NCBI GenBank assembly: GCA_004791255.1
Contig: SRUQ01000009.1
Location: 124,001-188,000 of the forward strand
Direction: 5' to 3'
Length of the DNA stretch: 64,000 bases
From: a bacterium M00.F.Ca.ET.205.01.1.1
Lineage (GTDB): Bacteria; Pseudomonadota; Alphaproteobacteria; Rhizobiales; Rhizobiaceae
Below are positions 51,871 to 59,891 of the stretch, piece after piece (position 1 is the first letter of the stretch; every line of letters begins with the position of its first letter). Under the pieces are notes generated by a model, which searched no databases, was not told the origin of the DNA, and was given only the letters and a program-made list of their open reading frames with translations. A program made the position numbers and the translations under genes.

Positions 51871-52133
51871 GGCGCGTGCTCCCCGCCCAGAGCAGATGAA
51901 GACAGCACTTTGTGGGTAACGGTGTCGCGCTCCATGACGAAGAACTCGCCGCAGCTCATATGCACCCAGATTTCGCGCGCCGTGCCTTTCGGATTGCCGC
52001 GCAGATAGAGGTAGCCGGCCCAGCGATCGATCGGCACTTCGGCGCCGTCCGGCCTGACATTGCCGGCATCGCCGCCATAGTGGAATTCGGTCTCGTCGCG
52101 CGGGCCGCAAAACGGGCAAGGGAAGAGCTGCAT
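51867..52133 (-). CDS. soxD: Sarcosine oxidase subunit delta
   Basis: Small zinc-binding subunit of 88 residues. It begins MQLFPCPFCGPRDETEFHYGG and has CPFCG plus a later HMSCGEFF, which together form the zinc site of SoxD. WAGYLYLRGNPKGTAREIW is a conserved SoxD stretch. It overlaps soxA by ATGA and lies 73 bp downstream of soxB. Confidence 0.93.
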   Translation of the reverse strand: MQLFPCPFCGPRDETEFHYGGDAGNVRPDGAEVPIDRWAGYLYLRGNPKGTAREIWVHMSCGEFFVMERDTVTHKVLSSSALGGEHAP

Positions 52134-52206
52134 CAAGAAACCTCTGGTCTTTGCCTCTATGCCTATCGCTGCCCCAAAACCGCTGTGCACTTTTGGGCGA
52201 CATGCA

Positions 52207-53460
52207 TCAGTGCGCGATGCCGGAGCCTGCGGCTTCGTCGATCAGCCGCCCGCTGGCGAAGCGATCCAAATCGAATGGCCGGCTGATGTCGTTGTGCTTG
52301 CCCGTTGCCAGCAGGTTCGCCAGCAGCGTGCCGCCGGCGGGGATGGCCTTGAAGCCGCCCGTGCCCCAGCCGCAGTTGAGAAACAGATTGGGCAACGGCG
52401 ATTCGCCGATGATCGGCGAGGAATCCGGCACGACGTCGACAATGCCGGCCCATTGCCGCATCAGCTTCAACTGGCCGAAGACCGGGAACATTTCCAACAG
52501 GCCTGATATTACCGTCTCCAGCGTCGGCAGATTGCCGCGCTGCGCATAGGAAGGGATGCGGTCGAGCCCGCCGCCGATGACGATCTCGCCCTTGTCCGAC
52601 TGGCTGACATAGACGCCGGCGCCGGGCGACAGCACCACCGTGTCGAGGATCGGCTTGACCGGCTCCGACACGCAGGCCTGCAGCGCATAGGAATTGATCG
52701 GCAGCCGGAAGCCCGCCTTGCCCGCCAGCACCGAGGAGTGCCCGGCGACAGCCATACCGATGCGCTCGGCGCGGATGGCGCCGCGCGTCGTCTGGACGCC
52801 GCGGCAGCGGCCGCCCTCGATGATGAAGTCTGATATCTCGCAGTTCTGAATGATGTCGACGCCGAGCCGGCTGGCCGCCCGTGCATAGCCCCAGGCGACA
52901 GCGTCGTGGCGCGCCGTGCCGGCGCGGCCCTGCCAGACGCCGCCGAACACCGGAAAGCGCCCATCGGGCGAGAAATTGTAGATTGGCGCCACGCGGCGCA
53001 CATCCCCGGGCGAAAACAGCTCGGCATCGATGCCGCTGATCTGCATGGCGTTGACGGTGCGCGCGCCGATCTCCATCTCGATCGTCGAGTGGCATAGACT
53101 GACCATGCCGCGCTGCGACAGCATGATGTTGTAGTTGAGATCTTTCGACAGGCCCTCGTAAAGCCGGTGCGCCAGCCCGTAGAGTTCGACACTTTCGGGA
53201 TAATAGTAATTGGAGCGCACCACCGTGGTGTTGCGGCCGGTGTTGCCGCCGCCGATCCAGCCCTTCTCCATCACCGCAGCCCTGGAGATGTTATGGTTCC
53301 TGGCCAGGTAATAGGCCGTCGCCAGCCCATGGCCGCCGCCGCCGATGATGATGGCATCATAGGACGGCTTCGGTTCGGGCGAACGCCAGGCCGGCTGCCA
53401 GCCGGTCTGGCCGGCCAGGCCCTCCTTGAACAGCGACAGGGCGGAATAGCTTCGGGTCAT
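52207..53460 (-). CDS. soxB: Sarcosine oxidase subunit beta
   Basis: Catalytic flavin subunit of 417 residues. The FAD motif is IIIGGGGHGLATAYYLARNH, followed by GWIGGGNTGRNTTVVRSNYYY, and the C-terminal NCGWGTGGFKAIPAGG closes the flavin site, as in SoxB. It oxidises sarcosine with FAD and covalent FMN. It is the first gene of the soxBDAG operon; a palindrome that overlaps a possible -10 lies 46 bp upstream, and a TetR gene precedes it. Confidence 0.95.
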   Translation of the reverse strand: MTRSYSALSLFKEGLAGQTGWQPAWRSPEPKPSYDAIIIGGGGHGLATAYYLARNHNISRAAVMEKGWIGGGNTGRNTTVVRSNYYYPESVELYGLAHRLYEGLSKDLNYNIMLSQRGMVSLCHSTIEMEIGARTVNAMQISGIDAELFSPGDVRRVAPIYNFSPDGRFPVFGGVWQGRAGTARHDAVAWGYARAASRLGVDIIQNCEISDFIIEGGRCRGVQTTRGAIRAERIGMAVAGHSSVLAGKAGFRLPINSYALQACVSEPVKPILDTVVLSPGAGVYVSQSDKGEIVIGGGLDRIPSYAQRGNLPTLETVISGLLEMFPVFGQLKLMRQWAGIVDVVPDSSPIIGESPLPNLFLNCGWGTGGFKAIPAGGTLLANLLATGKHNDISRPFDLDRFASGRLIDEAAGSGIAH

Positions 53461-53505
53461 GGCGTGCCGGACAAGCCTGGTTTATCGGGCAAAATGTAGA
53501 GGTAT

Positions 53506-53521
53506 TGTACACATATGTCCA
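53506..53521 (-). promoter_or_regulatory. Candidate TetR operator at the soxB promoter
   Basis: TGTACA-CATA-TGTCCA is an imperfect palindrome (one mismatch) 46-61 bp upstream of soxB. On the minus strand it overlaps a possible -10 TACAAT (53504-53509). The same half-sites, TGTACA and TGTCCA with a 4-bp spacer, recur at 54257-54272. Confidence 0.65.
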
Positions 53522-53555
53522 GTACTCGAAATGCCCACGCGCACGGCTTCTGCCG

Positions 53556-54227
53556 CTATCGGTTGCGCGAAATCGTTTCCTCGACGTAATGCGAGAAATC
53601 CTCGACGTCCTGAGCGGTCGGCTCCTGGCCGGTGAAACTGCGCAGGTACGAGGCCACGTGGGGCAAGCGACTGCTCATCGGCTCGTCGAGTTCGAGCGAG
53701 TAGTAGCCGATCTGCATGAAATAGAGCACGCGGGCCCGCACAAACGCGTCTTCCTCGTCATAGCCGTGCCGCATGAACATGTCGCGAATGGCGTTGACGC
53801 GCTCCTCGTCGGCCTTGTCCAGGGCTCGCCTAGTGGCAGGCGAACGCCGCGCCCAGGCCCGTATCGCGAAGTCCAGTCGAGGATCGAACAGCTTCACATC
53901 CACCCAGCATTCGAAAATGCTCATCACCCCGCGGATGACGGTCGCCGATGGCCGCCCGGCGCGCTCGACGATGAAGCGCGTATTGGTCTGTCGCCAGTGG
54001 TCCAGCAATTGGTCGAGCAGGTCCTGACGGCTCTTGAAGTACCAGTAGAAGCTCGACCGCGACACGTCGAGCTGCTGGCCGAGCGTCTGCACGCGGACGC
54101 GCTCAACGCCGTCCGATATCAGCGTTTCGAGCGCAAGCTTCAGCCAGTCTTCGCGAGTGGCCTTGATGTTGCCGGTGGCGCCCGCGCGTGGAATGGTTGT
54201 GTCGGTGGCTTCCATGGCAGGACGCAT
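53556..54227 (-). CDS. TetR family regulator of the sarcosine oxidase locus
   Basis: A repressor of 223 residues with the helix-turn-helix DWLKLALETLISDGVERVRV followed by LGQQLDVSRSSFYWYFKSRQDLLDQLL, and a helical ligand domain (FAIRAWARRSPATRRALDKAD). The ATG at 54227 is used; the next, four codons later, is an alternative, and a long upstream extension is not regulator-like. It lies 95 bp upstream of soxB in the same direction and is divergent from the aldehyde dehydrogenase gene. The shared palindromes suggest it represses itself and soxBDAG. Confidence 0.87.
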   Translation of the reverse strand: MRPAMEATDTTIPRAGATGNIKATREDWLKLALETLISDGVERVRVQTLGQQLDVSRSSFYWYFKSRQDLLDQLLDHWRQTNTRFIVERAGRPSATVIRGVMSIFECWVDVKLFDPRLDFAIRAWARRSPATRRALDKADEERVNAIRDMFMRHGYDEEDAFVRARVLYFMQIGYYSLELDEPMSSRLPHVASYLRSFTGQEPTAQDVEDFSHYVEETISRNR

Positions 54228-54256
54228 GACATGCTGCCCAGGGCAAATCAAGGATA

Positions 54257-54272
54257 TGGACACTAATGTACA
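54257..54272 (-). promoter_or_regulatory. Candidate TetR operator upstream of its own gene
   Basis: TGGACA-CTAA-TGTACA on the plus strand (TGTACA-N4-TGTCCA on the minus) lies 30-45 bp upstream of the TetR start and about 215 bp upstream of the aldehyde dehydrogenase gene. It is the same 16-bp motif as at 53506-53521, with identical half-sites and a different spacer. Confidence 0.65.
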
Positions 54273-54487
54273 GGTCAATTGGCTCGACTCGAACGAGGTA
54301 TTCCTGACATTAGCCGGATCACCAGTCCATGCTGCGCCTTTGTGGCAGGCCGTCGGCGTGACGGGAAGCAGGAGGATTTTGTCGCGGCGAGCGACCCCAG
54401 AGTTTGCTTTCCCAGAAGGCATTTGTCTGGCAAATACCAATCCGAACGGATGCCGCCGTGCGGCCAAGCAGCAAGAAAGAGATTGAT

Positions 54488-55927
54488 ATGACCCTGTTTC
54501 GACAGAACCTCATCGATGGCGAATGGACCGGCGATGCCGGCTCCCGCAACATCAATCCCTCCGATACGGGCGACGTCGTCGGCGAGTACGCCTCGGCCGG
54601 AGCCGAGCAGGCCAAGCAGGCGATCGCCGCGGCCAAGGCGGCGTTTCCCGCATGGTCCCGCTCCGGCCCGCTGGCGCGCCATGCGGTGCTGAAGAAGGCC
54701 TCGGACGAGATCCTGGCGCGCAAGGACGAGATTGGCCGCAACCTGGCACGCGAGGAAGGCAAGACACTGGCCGAAGGCATTGGCGAGACCATTCGCGCCG
54801 CGCAGATATTTGACTTCTTCGCCGGCGAGACGCTGCGCCTCTCGGGCGAGGTGGTGCCGAGCGTGCGTCCGGGCGTCGGCGTCGAGATCACGCGCGAGGC
54901 GGTCGGCGTGGTCGGCATCATCACGCCGTGGAATTTCCCCATCGCCATTCCGGCCTGGAAGATCGCCCCGGCATTGGCCCACGGCAACACCATCGTCTTC
55001 AAGCCAGCCGAACTCGTGCCCGAGAGCGCCTGGACCATTGTCGACATCCTGCATCGCGCCGGTCTGCCCAAGGGCGTGCTCAATCTCGTCATGGGCAAGG
55101 GCTCGGTGGTTGGCCAGGCCATGCTCGACAGCCCCGATATCAATGCCATCACCTTCACCGGCTCGGTCGGCACCGGCAAGCGCGTCGCCGCGGCCAGCGT
55201 GGAACACATGCGCAAGTTCCAGCTCGAAATGGGCGGCAAGAACCCGATGGTGGTGCTCGACGACGCCGATCTCGCGGTCGCCGTCGACTGCGCTCTGAAC
55301 GGCGCCTTCTTCTCGACCGGCCAGCGTTGCACGGCCTCGTCGCGGCTGATCGTCACCGCCGGCATCCACGACCGTTTCGTCGACGCGCTCAAGGAGCGCA
55401 TGGACAAGCTGGTGATCGGCGATGCGCTCGACGCGCAGACCCAGATCGGTCCGGTCGTCGACGCGACCCAGCTGAAGCAGGACGAGGACTATATCGCCAT
55501 CGGCGTCAGGGAAGGGGCTAAGCTCGCCTTCGGCGGCGAACGGCTCGACCGCAAGACGCCTGGCTTCTACCTCCGGCCGGCGCTGCTGACCGAGGCCACC
55601 AACGCCATGCGCAGCTCGCGCGAGGAGATTTTCGGGCCGGTCGCCAGCGTCATTCGCGTCAAGGATTATGACGAGGCGCTTGCCGTCGCCAACGACACGC
55701 CCTTCGGCCTGACCTCGGGCATCTGCACGTCGAGCCTCAAGCACGCCACGCATTTCAAGCGCAATTCCGAAGCCGGCATGGTGATGGTCAACCTGCCGAC
55801 GGCGGGTGTCGATTTCCATGTTCCCTTCGGCGGGCGCAAGGGCTCGAGCTTTGGTCCGCGCGAACAGGGCCGCTATGCCATGGAGTTCTACACCACGGTG
55901 AAGACCGCTTACACATTCGCGGGCTGA
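54488..55927 (+). CDS. NAD(P)-dependent aldehyde dehydrogenase, alpha-ketoglutaric semialdehyde dehydrogenase-like
   Basis: Aldehyde dehydrogenase of 479 residues with GIITPWNFPIAIPAWKIAPAL, the NAD loop FTGSVGTGKRVA, general base Glu in LEMGGKNPMVVL, nucleophile Cys in GQRCTASSR and FGPVASVI. The N-terminal INPSDTGDVVGEYASA resembles enzymes that oxidise 2-oxoglutarate semialdehyde (2,5-dioxovalerate dehydrogenase), but substrate choice in this family is not safely read from sequence. The start has AAGAAAGAGATT upstream. It is divergent from the TetR gene and could share its operator. Confidence 0.85.
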   Translation: MTLFRQNLIDGEWTGDAGSRNINPSDTGDVVGEYASAGAEQAKQAIAAAKAAFPAWSRSGPLARHAVLKKASDEILARKDEIGRNLAREEGKTLAEGIGETIRAAQIFDFFAGETLRLSGEVVPSVRPGVGVEITREAVGVVGIITPWNFPIAIPAWKIAPALAHGNTIVFKPAELVPESAWTIVDILHRAGLPKGVLNLVMGKGSVVGQAMLDSPDINAITFTGSVGTGKRVAAASVEHMRKFQLEMGGKNPMVVLDDADLAVAVDCALNGAFFSTGQRCTASSRLIVTAGIHDRFVDALKERMDKLVIGDALDAQTQIGPVVDATQLKQDEDYIAIGVREGAKLAFGGERLDRKTPGFYLRPALLTEATNAMRSSREEIFGPVASVIRVKDYDEALAVANDTPFGLTSGICTSSLKHATHFKRNSEAGMVMVNLPTAGVDFHVPFGGRKGSSFGPREQGRYAMEFYTTVKTAYTFAG

Positions 55928-56003
55928 CCGCGCAGGCTGGAAGGCGCCGGCAAATCGGCCGGCGACCCTTCATGCACGTCACAAAACGGACCGGCGTAAG
56001 GCG

Positions 56004-56579
56004 ATGACATTGCAGGACCTGACCTGGCTCAATCCGCCGCCGCACCATGTGATCGACGGTGATGCCGTGCGCGTGCGCACCGCCAAGGAGACCGACTTCT
56101 GGCGCGAGACCTTCTATGGTTTCTGGCGCGACAACGGCCACTTCCTGCATCGACAGGTCGAAGGCGATTTCACCGCCGAAGTCACCGTCAGGGGCGACTA
56201 TAAGGTGCTCTACGACCAGGCCGGGCTGATGGTCCGGCTGAGCGAGACGCAGTGGATCAAGGCCGGCATCGAATACACGGACGGTCTCGCCTATGTCTCC
56301 GTCGTCGTAACCAATGACACATCGGACTGGTCGCTGGTGGCGATTGCCGCCGATCCGAACGGCGTCAGCCTCCGGCTGACCCGCCACGGCGAGGCGATCC
56401 GCGTCCAGTATCTCGACGCTTCCGACGGCCATTGGAAGCCGGTGCGGCTCGCCTATTTCCCGGTTTCGAAGACGGTCGATATCGGCATGATGTGCTGCTC
56501 GCCGCAGCGCGAGGGCTTCGAAGTCACCTTCACCGGCTTTTCGGTTGGCCCGCCGATTTCGCGGGAATTGCACGGCTGA
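56004..56579 (+). CDS. DUF1349 domain-containing protein
   Basis: A 191-residue protein with the DUF1349 concanavalin-like beta-sandwich pattern: TDFWRETFYGFWRDNGHFLHRQV, YKVLYDQAGLMVRLSETQWIKAGIEY (as DQAGLMVRLSETQWIKAG), RHGEAIRVQYLDAS and the C-terminal GMMCCSPQREGFEVTFTGF. It lacks a signal peptide, so it is probably cytoplasmic. The function of the family is not established. It follows the aldehyde dehydrogenase gene and converges on the flavin oxidoreductase gene. Confidence 0.85.
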   Translation: MTLQDLTWLNPPPHHVIDGDAVRVRTAKETDFWRETFYGFWRDNGHFLHRQVEGDFTAEVTVRGDYKVLYDQAGLMVRLSETQWIKAGIEYTDGLAYVSVVVTNDTSDWSLVAIAADPNGVSLRLTRHGEAIRVQYLDASDGHWKPVRLAYFPVSKTVDIGMMCCSPQREGFEVTFTGFSVGPPISRELHG

Positions 56580-56588
56580 TGCTTGGGC

Positions 56589-58118
56589 TTATCGCCTCGA
56601 CCGGGCCAGCCAGCGCGTCGTTGCCTGTCGCCAGGATGAGGTGAACTGCGTTCGCCTGTAGGCGTCGCCGGCCATCTTGATGCCTTGCGCCTGCGTCGGG
56701 AACGGATGGATGACGTCGGCGAGCGCCTGCAGCCCCATGCCCGATTTGATCGCCAGCGACACCGCGTTGATCATCTCACCGGCATGACTGGCGACGACGG
56801 TCGCGCCCAGAATGGTATCCGATCCCTCCCTGACATGGATTTTGACGAAACCCTCTTCCTCGCCGTCCATGACGGCGCGGGCGACATCGTGCATCAGCAC
56901 CGTGTAGGTCTTGACCGGAATGCCGTTCTGGCGCGCCGCGGCCGGATAGAGGCCGACATGGGCGATCTCCGGATCGGTATAGGTGCACCACGGGATGACG
57001 AGTTCGCTCAGCCGCTTGCGGCCGAGGAACAGTGCGTTCTGGACGACGATGCGGGCGCTCGCCTCCGCCGTATGGGTATATTTATAGGCAAGGCAGACAT
57101 CGCCCGCCGCGTAGATGCGCGAATTGGTGGTCTTGAGGAAATCATCCACCTTGATGCCGGCGGCATCGTAGGCCACTCCCGCGGCCTCCAGGCCGAGCCC
57201 GTCGACATTGGGAGAGCGGCCGATGCCGGTCACGATCTCGTCGACCGAAATCGTTGTCGTGTCGTCGTCGCGCAAAAGGTCGGCGAGCTTCTTGCCGCCG
57301 TCCCGGCGCACCGCCACCACTTCGGTGTTGAGGCGGACCTCCACGCCTTCGCGGGCCAGCGCGTCCGACAGGATCTGGGCCGCGTCGCGTTCCTCGCCCG
57401 GCAGGAACATCGGCTCGCGCTGCGCCAGGATGACCTTGGCGCCGAGCAGGCAGAAAGCCTGCGCCGTCTCGCAGCCAAGCGGCCCGCCGCCGATGACCAG
57501 CAGCCGCTGGGGGCATTTGGTCAGGTCGAACAAGGTCTCGTTGCTGAGGTATCCGGCCTCGGCGAGGCCCGGGACTTCCGGCAGCGCCGGCCGCGCGCCG
57601 GTGGCGACCAGCGCCTTCCTGAACTGCAGCGTCCTGCCCGCGACCGTCACCGTGTCCTGCCCGGCAAAGCGCGCTTCGCCGAAATAGAGCTCGATGCCTT
57701 CCGCCACCAGGGTCGCGGCCGAATCGGCGCGGCTGATCCGCTGCCGGATCTGCCGCATCCGCATCATGGCGCGCTCGAAATCGACATGAAGATGGTCGGG
57801 CGTATCGCCGCCGAAACTCTCGGCATCGCGCATGTCGGCATAGAGCCTGGCGGTGCGGGTGAGCGACTTCGAGGGGATGCAGCCGACATTGACGCGGGCG
57901 CCGCCGATCAGCCCGCGCTCGATCAGCGCGACCTTCGCGCCCAGCGCCGCCGCCTCGCGCGCGGCGGTCAGGCCGGCCGGCCCGGCGCCGATGACGACGA
58001 GGTTATAGGGGCCATTCGGCTCCGGGTTCTTCCAGCGTGGCGGATGGCCGCTCCGGATCAGTTCGACATCGTTGTGGTCGACCGGGAACGAAGCGGCCTT
58101 TGTCCGTCTACGCGCCAT
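56589..58118 (-). CDS. Flavin disulfide-reductase family protein lacking the first redox cysteine
   Basis: A 509-residue homologue of mercuric reductase and dihydrolipoyl dehydrogenase. It has FAD motif VVIGAGPAGLTAAREAAALG, NAD motif LLVIGGGPLGCETAQAF, IYAAGDVCLAYKYTHTA and the C-terminal dimer domain (IPWCTYTDPEIAHVGL). The active-site loop reads GGARVNVGCIPSKS: Arg75 replaces the first Cys while Cys80 remains, so the usual Cys-Cys disulfide cannot form. The C-terminal HPFPTQAQ has Gln where His-Glu catalysis normally needs Glu. A different reaction, or loss of disulfide chemistry, is likely. It overlaps the upstream glycoamylase-fold gene by 11 bp. Confidence 0.85.
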   Translation of the reverse strand: MARRRTKAASFPVDHNDVELIRSGHPPRWKNPEPNGPYNLVVIGAGPAGLTAAREAAALGAKVALIERGLIGGARVNVGCIPSKSLTRTARLYADMRDAESFGGDTPDHLHVDFERAMMRMRQIRQRISRADSAATLVAEGIELYFGEARFAGQDTVTVAGRTLQFRKALVATGARPALPEVPGLAEAGYLSNETLFDLTKCPQRLLVIGGGPLGCETAQAFCLLGAKVILAQREPMFLPGEERDAAQILSDALAREGVEVRLNTEVVAVRRDGGKKLADLLRDDDTTTISVDEIVTGIGRSPNVDGLGLEAAGVAYDAAGIKVDDFLKTTNSRIYAAGDVCLAYKYTHTAEASARIVVQNALFLGRKRLSELVIPWCTYTDPEIAHVGLYPAAARQNGIPVKTYTVLMHDVARAVMDGEEEGFVKIHVREGSDTILGATVVASHAGEMINAVSLAIKSGMGLQALADVIHPFPTQAQGIKMAGDAYRRTQFTSSWRQATTRWLARSRR

Positions 58119-59544
58119 CGCCACCACCTGCCGGGCTTGCCGGCTCGGACAGCCATCCACCGCTGAATCCCGCCTTGCGCAGGCCGCGAAGAATGTGCGG
58201 ATTGGACCGCATCAGCTCCCAGACCAGGCGCGAGCGGTGGTTCTCGATCATCATCGCCGCGATGCCCTGGTCGAGGCCGTAGTGACCCTCCGACACCCAG
58301 CCGTTGCGGCCGAATTTTCGCCGGTTGGCGAGCGTCGGGTTGAAGCCGCTCGGCAGCCGGAAATTCTCGATCACCTCGGGGAAGCGATCGCCGAGATGGC
58401 GCAGCGCCGCCAGGCAGATATCGGGCGCGAAGGGCAGCGACGCCGGATAGGACCATGGCGCGATCGTGCCGTCATCCGGCCCGAACGGCGCACCGCGCGC
58501 GGCATAGCCGGAGAACCGGTGCCTCCGCCGCTCGACGCTGGCGCGGAAACCGCCCGGCCCGTCTCCCGCCGACAGCCCCCACAAATTCTCGCTGTAGCCG
58601 TCGAAGCCATACGGGTTATGCCGTGCATAGTCGCGGTGAAGGTGGGTCGAGCGGCGGCTGTTTTCGAAATAGTCTGAGTCCTTCTCGCGCATGAAGGCGT
58701 CGCGAATGCCGGCGAAATCGATCCAGGCATGCGAGAACTGGTGCATGAACAGCGGCCCGCCATAGAGCACATCATAGCCGTAGATGTTTTCCCACTGATA
58801 GGTCGCCGTCCAGGCCTCGTAGCTGTCGTCGGAGGTCGGGCTGTCGGGCGCGGCCATCGACAGCACGTAGAGGATCGTCGCTTCGTTGTAGCCTTCCCAG
58901 CCATAATGCAGGAAGCCGCTCTTCGGCTTCCAGCCCTGGCGCAAGGTGGGGCTGCTGCCTTGCGCCCAGCGCCAGTCGACGCGCCGGTAGAGCGCCTCGG
59001 CCAGTTGGCGGATTTCGGTCTCCTCGTCAGTGTCGGCGCAGAAGTAGGCGCTCGCCACCAGCATGCCGGCGATCAGCAGGGCGGTGTCCACCATCGACAG
59101 CTCGCAGCGCCAGACGCGCAGACCGGTCCGCATGTCGAGGAAGTGATAGTAGAACCCCTTGTGGCCGGTGACCTCGTCACCGTTGCCTTGCGGGCTGATG
59201 GCGAAAAAGCGCAATGCCGCGAGCGTCAGCGCCACCGCCGCCTCGCGCGTCATCCAGCCGCGCTCGACGCCGATCGGATAGCAGGACAGGGCGAAACCGA
59301 CGACGGCGATGCTGGCGGGCGAATTCGGCCGCGACGTATCGGCGACCAGCCCGTTATCGGGGTTCACATGGTCGAGGAAGTAGCCGAAGGCCGCACGCTG
59401 GTAGCGGTCCAGCAGCTCATCATCGGACAGTGTGGCAGGCTCGGCTCTAGGCAAACGATGCAAACCCCGGCCTGAAGGTTGCTGCTCCCGCCAGTCGCAC
59501 GGCGCTGATGCGGCGGTGTCGTATCGTGCGTCCCGAACTGTCAC
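58108..59544 (-). CDS. Glycoamylase-domain protein, possibly GH144-like beta-1,2-glucanase
   Basis: A 478-residue all-helical (alpha/alpha)6-type protein matching the glycoamylase/Glucoamylase-like family (PF10091). Motifs include QRAAFGYFLDHVNPDNGLVAD, SPASIAVVGFALSCYPIGVERGWM, GFYYHFLDMRTG, SMVDTALLIAG, GWEGYNEATILYVLSMA and PLFMHQFSHAWIDFAGIRD. GH144 enzymes of this fold hydrolyse beta-1,2-glucan, and rhizobia make cyclic beta-1,2-glucan; that substrate is an inference. No signal peptide is obvious. The start is GTG at 59544. It shares an operon with the flavin oxidoreductase gene. Confidence 0.82.
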   Translation of the reverse strand: MTVRDARYDTAASAPCDWREQQPSGRGLHRLPRAEPATLSDDELLDRYQRAAFGYFLDHVNPDNGLVADTSRPNSPASIAVVGFALSCYPIGVERGWMTREAAVALTLAALRFFAISPQGNGDEVTGHKGFYYHFLDMRTGLRVWRCELSMVDTALLIAGMLVASAYFCADTDEETEIRQLAEALYRRVDWRWAQGSSPTLRQGWKPKSGFLHYGWEGYNEATILYVLSMAAPDSPTSDDSYEAWTATYQWENIYGYDVLYGGPLFMHQFSHAWIDFAGIRDAFMREKDSDYFENSRRSTHLHRDYARHNPYGFDGYSENLWGLSAGDGPGGFRASVERRRHRFSGYAARGAPFGPDDGTIAPWSYPASLPFAPDICLAALRHLGDRFPEVIENFRLPSGFNPTLANRRKFGRNGWVSEGHYGLDQGIAAMMIENHRSRLVWELMRSNPHILRGLRKAGFSGGWLSEPASPAGGGDGA

Positions 59545-59769
59545 ACCATGCCATGGCTTCCGCTCACCCTGGTTGCGTCATCGTCGATTCGATGTTCGGG
59601 ACTATACGACGCTGTTGTCCGGTTCGTCGCGCCGTCACGCGGAATTGTAGTCGCGCGCCGCGTTTTCCGTTGCAATAGCTGGCGCAGCCACCAGCGGGCC
59701 GGCCATTGGCTGCTCTCACGCTTTCGCGGCCTGTAAGACAAGGTGACCGGATTTGCCCCGGATTTGCCA

Positions 59770-59797
59770 TTGAGCGCGGGGTACGATAGGTTATATT
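59770..59797 (+). promoter_or_regulatory. Candidate exoQ promoter
   Basis: The 347-bp gap between the glycoamylase-fold gene and exoQ (59545-59891) holds no gene. Within it, TTGAGC (59770-59775) and TATATT (59792-59797) with a 16-bp spacer form a possible promoter 95 bp before exoQ. A direct repeat CCGGATTTGCC lies just upstream. Confidence 0.4.
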
Positions 59798-59891
59798 GCA
59801 CTGCACAATGGAGATGCCGTTTATTGTACGCCCCTGTTTGCGGATACGGAGGCCGGCTCGCCGGTCCCGGTCGTGTTGACGGGACTCTGGG

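Noticed and set aside
54157..54486. A 109-codon frame between the TetR and aldehyde dehydrogenase genes
   Set aside because: It overlaps the TetR gene start and the operator region, with no recognisable features.
59790..59815. ATTGCACTGCACAAT as an operator upstream of exoQ
   Set aside because: Only the outer ATTG/CAAT arms pair; the inner bases do not, so it is too weak to claim.
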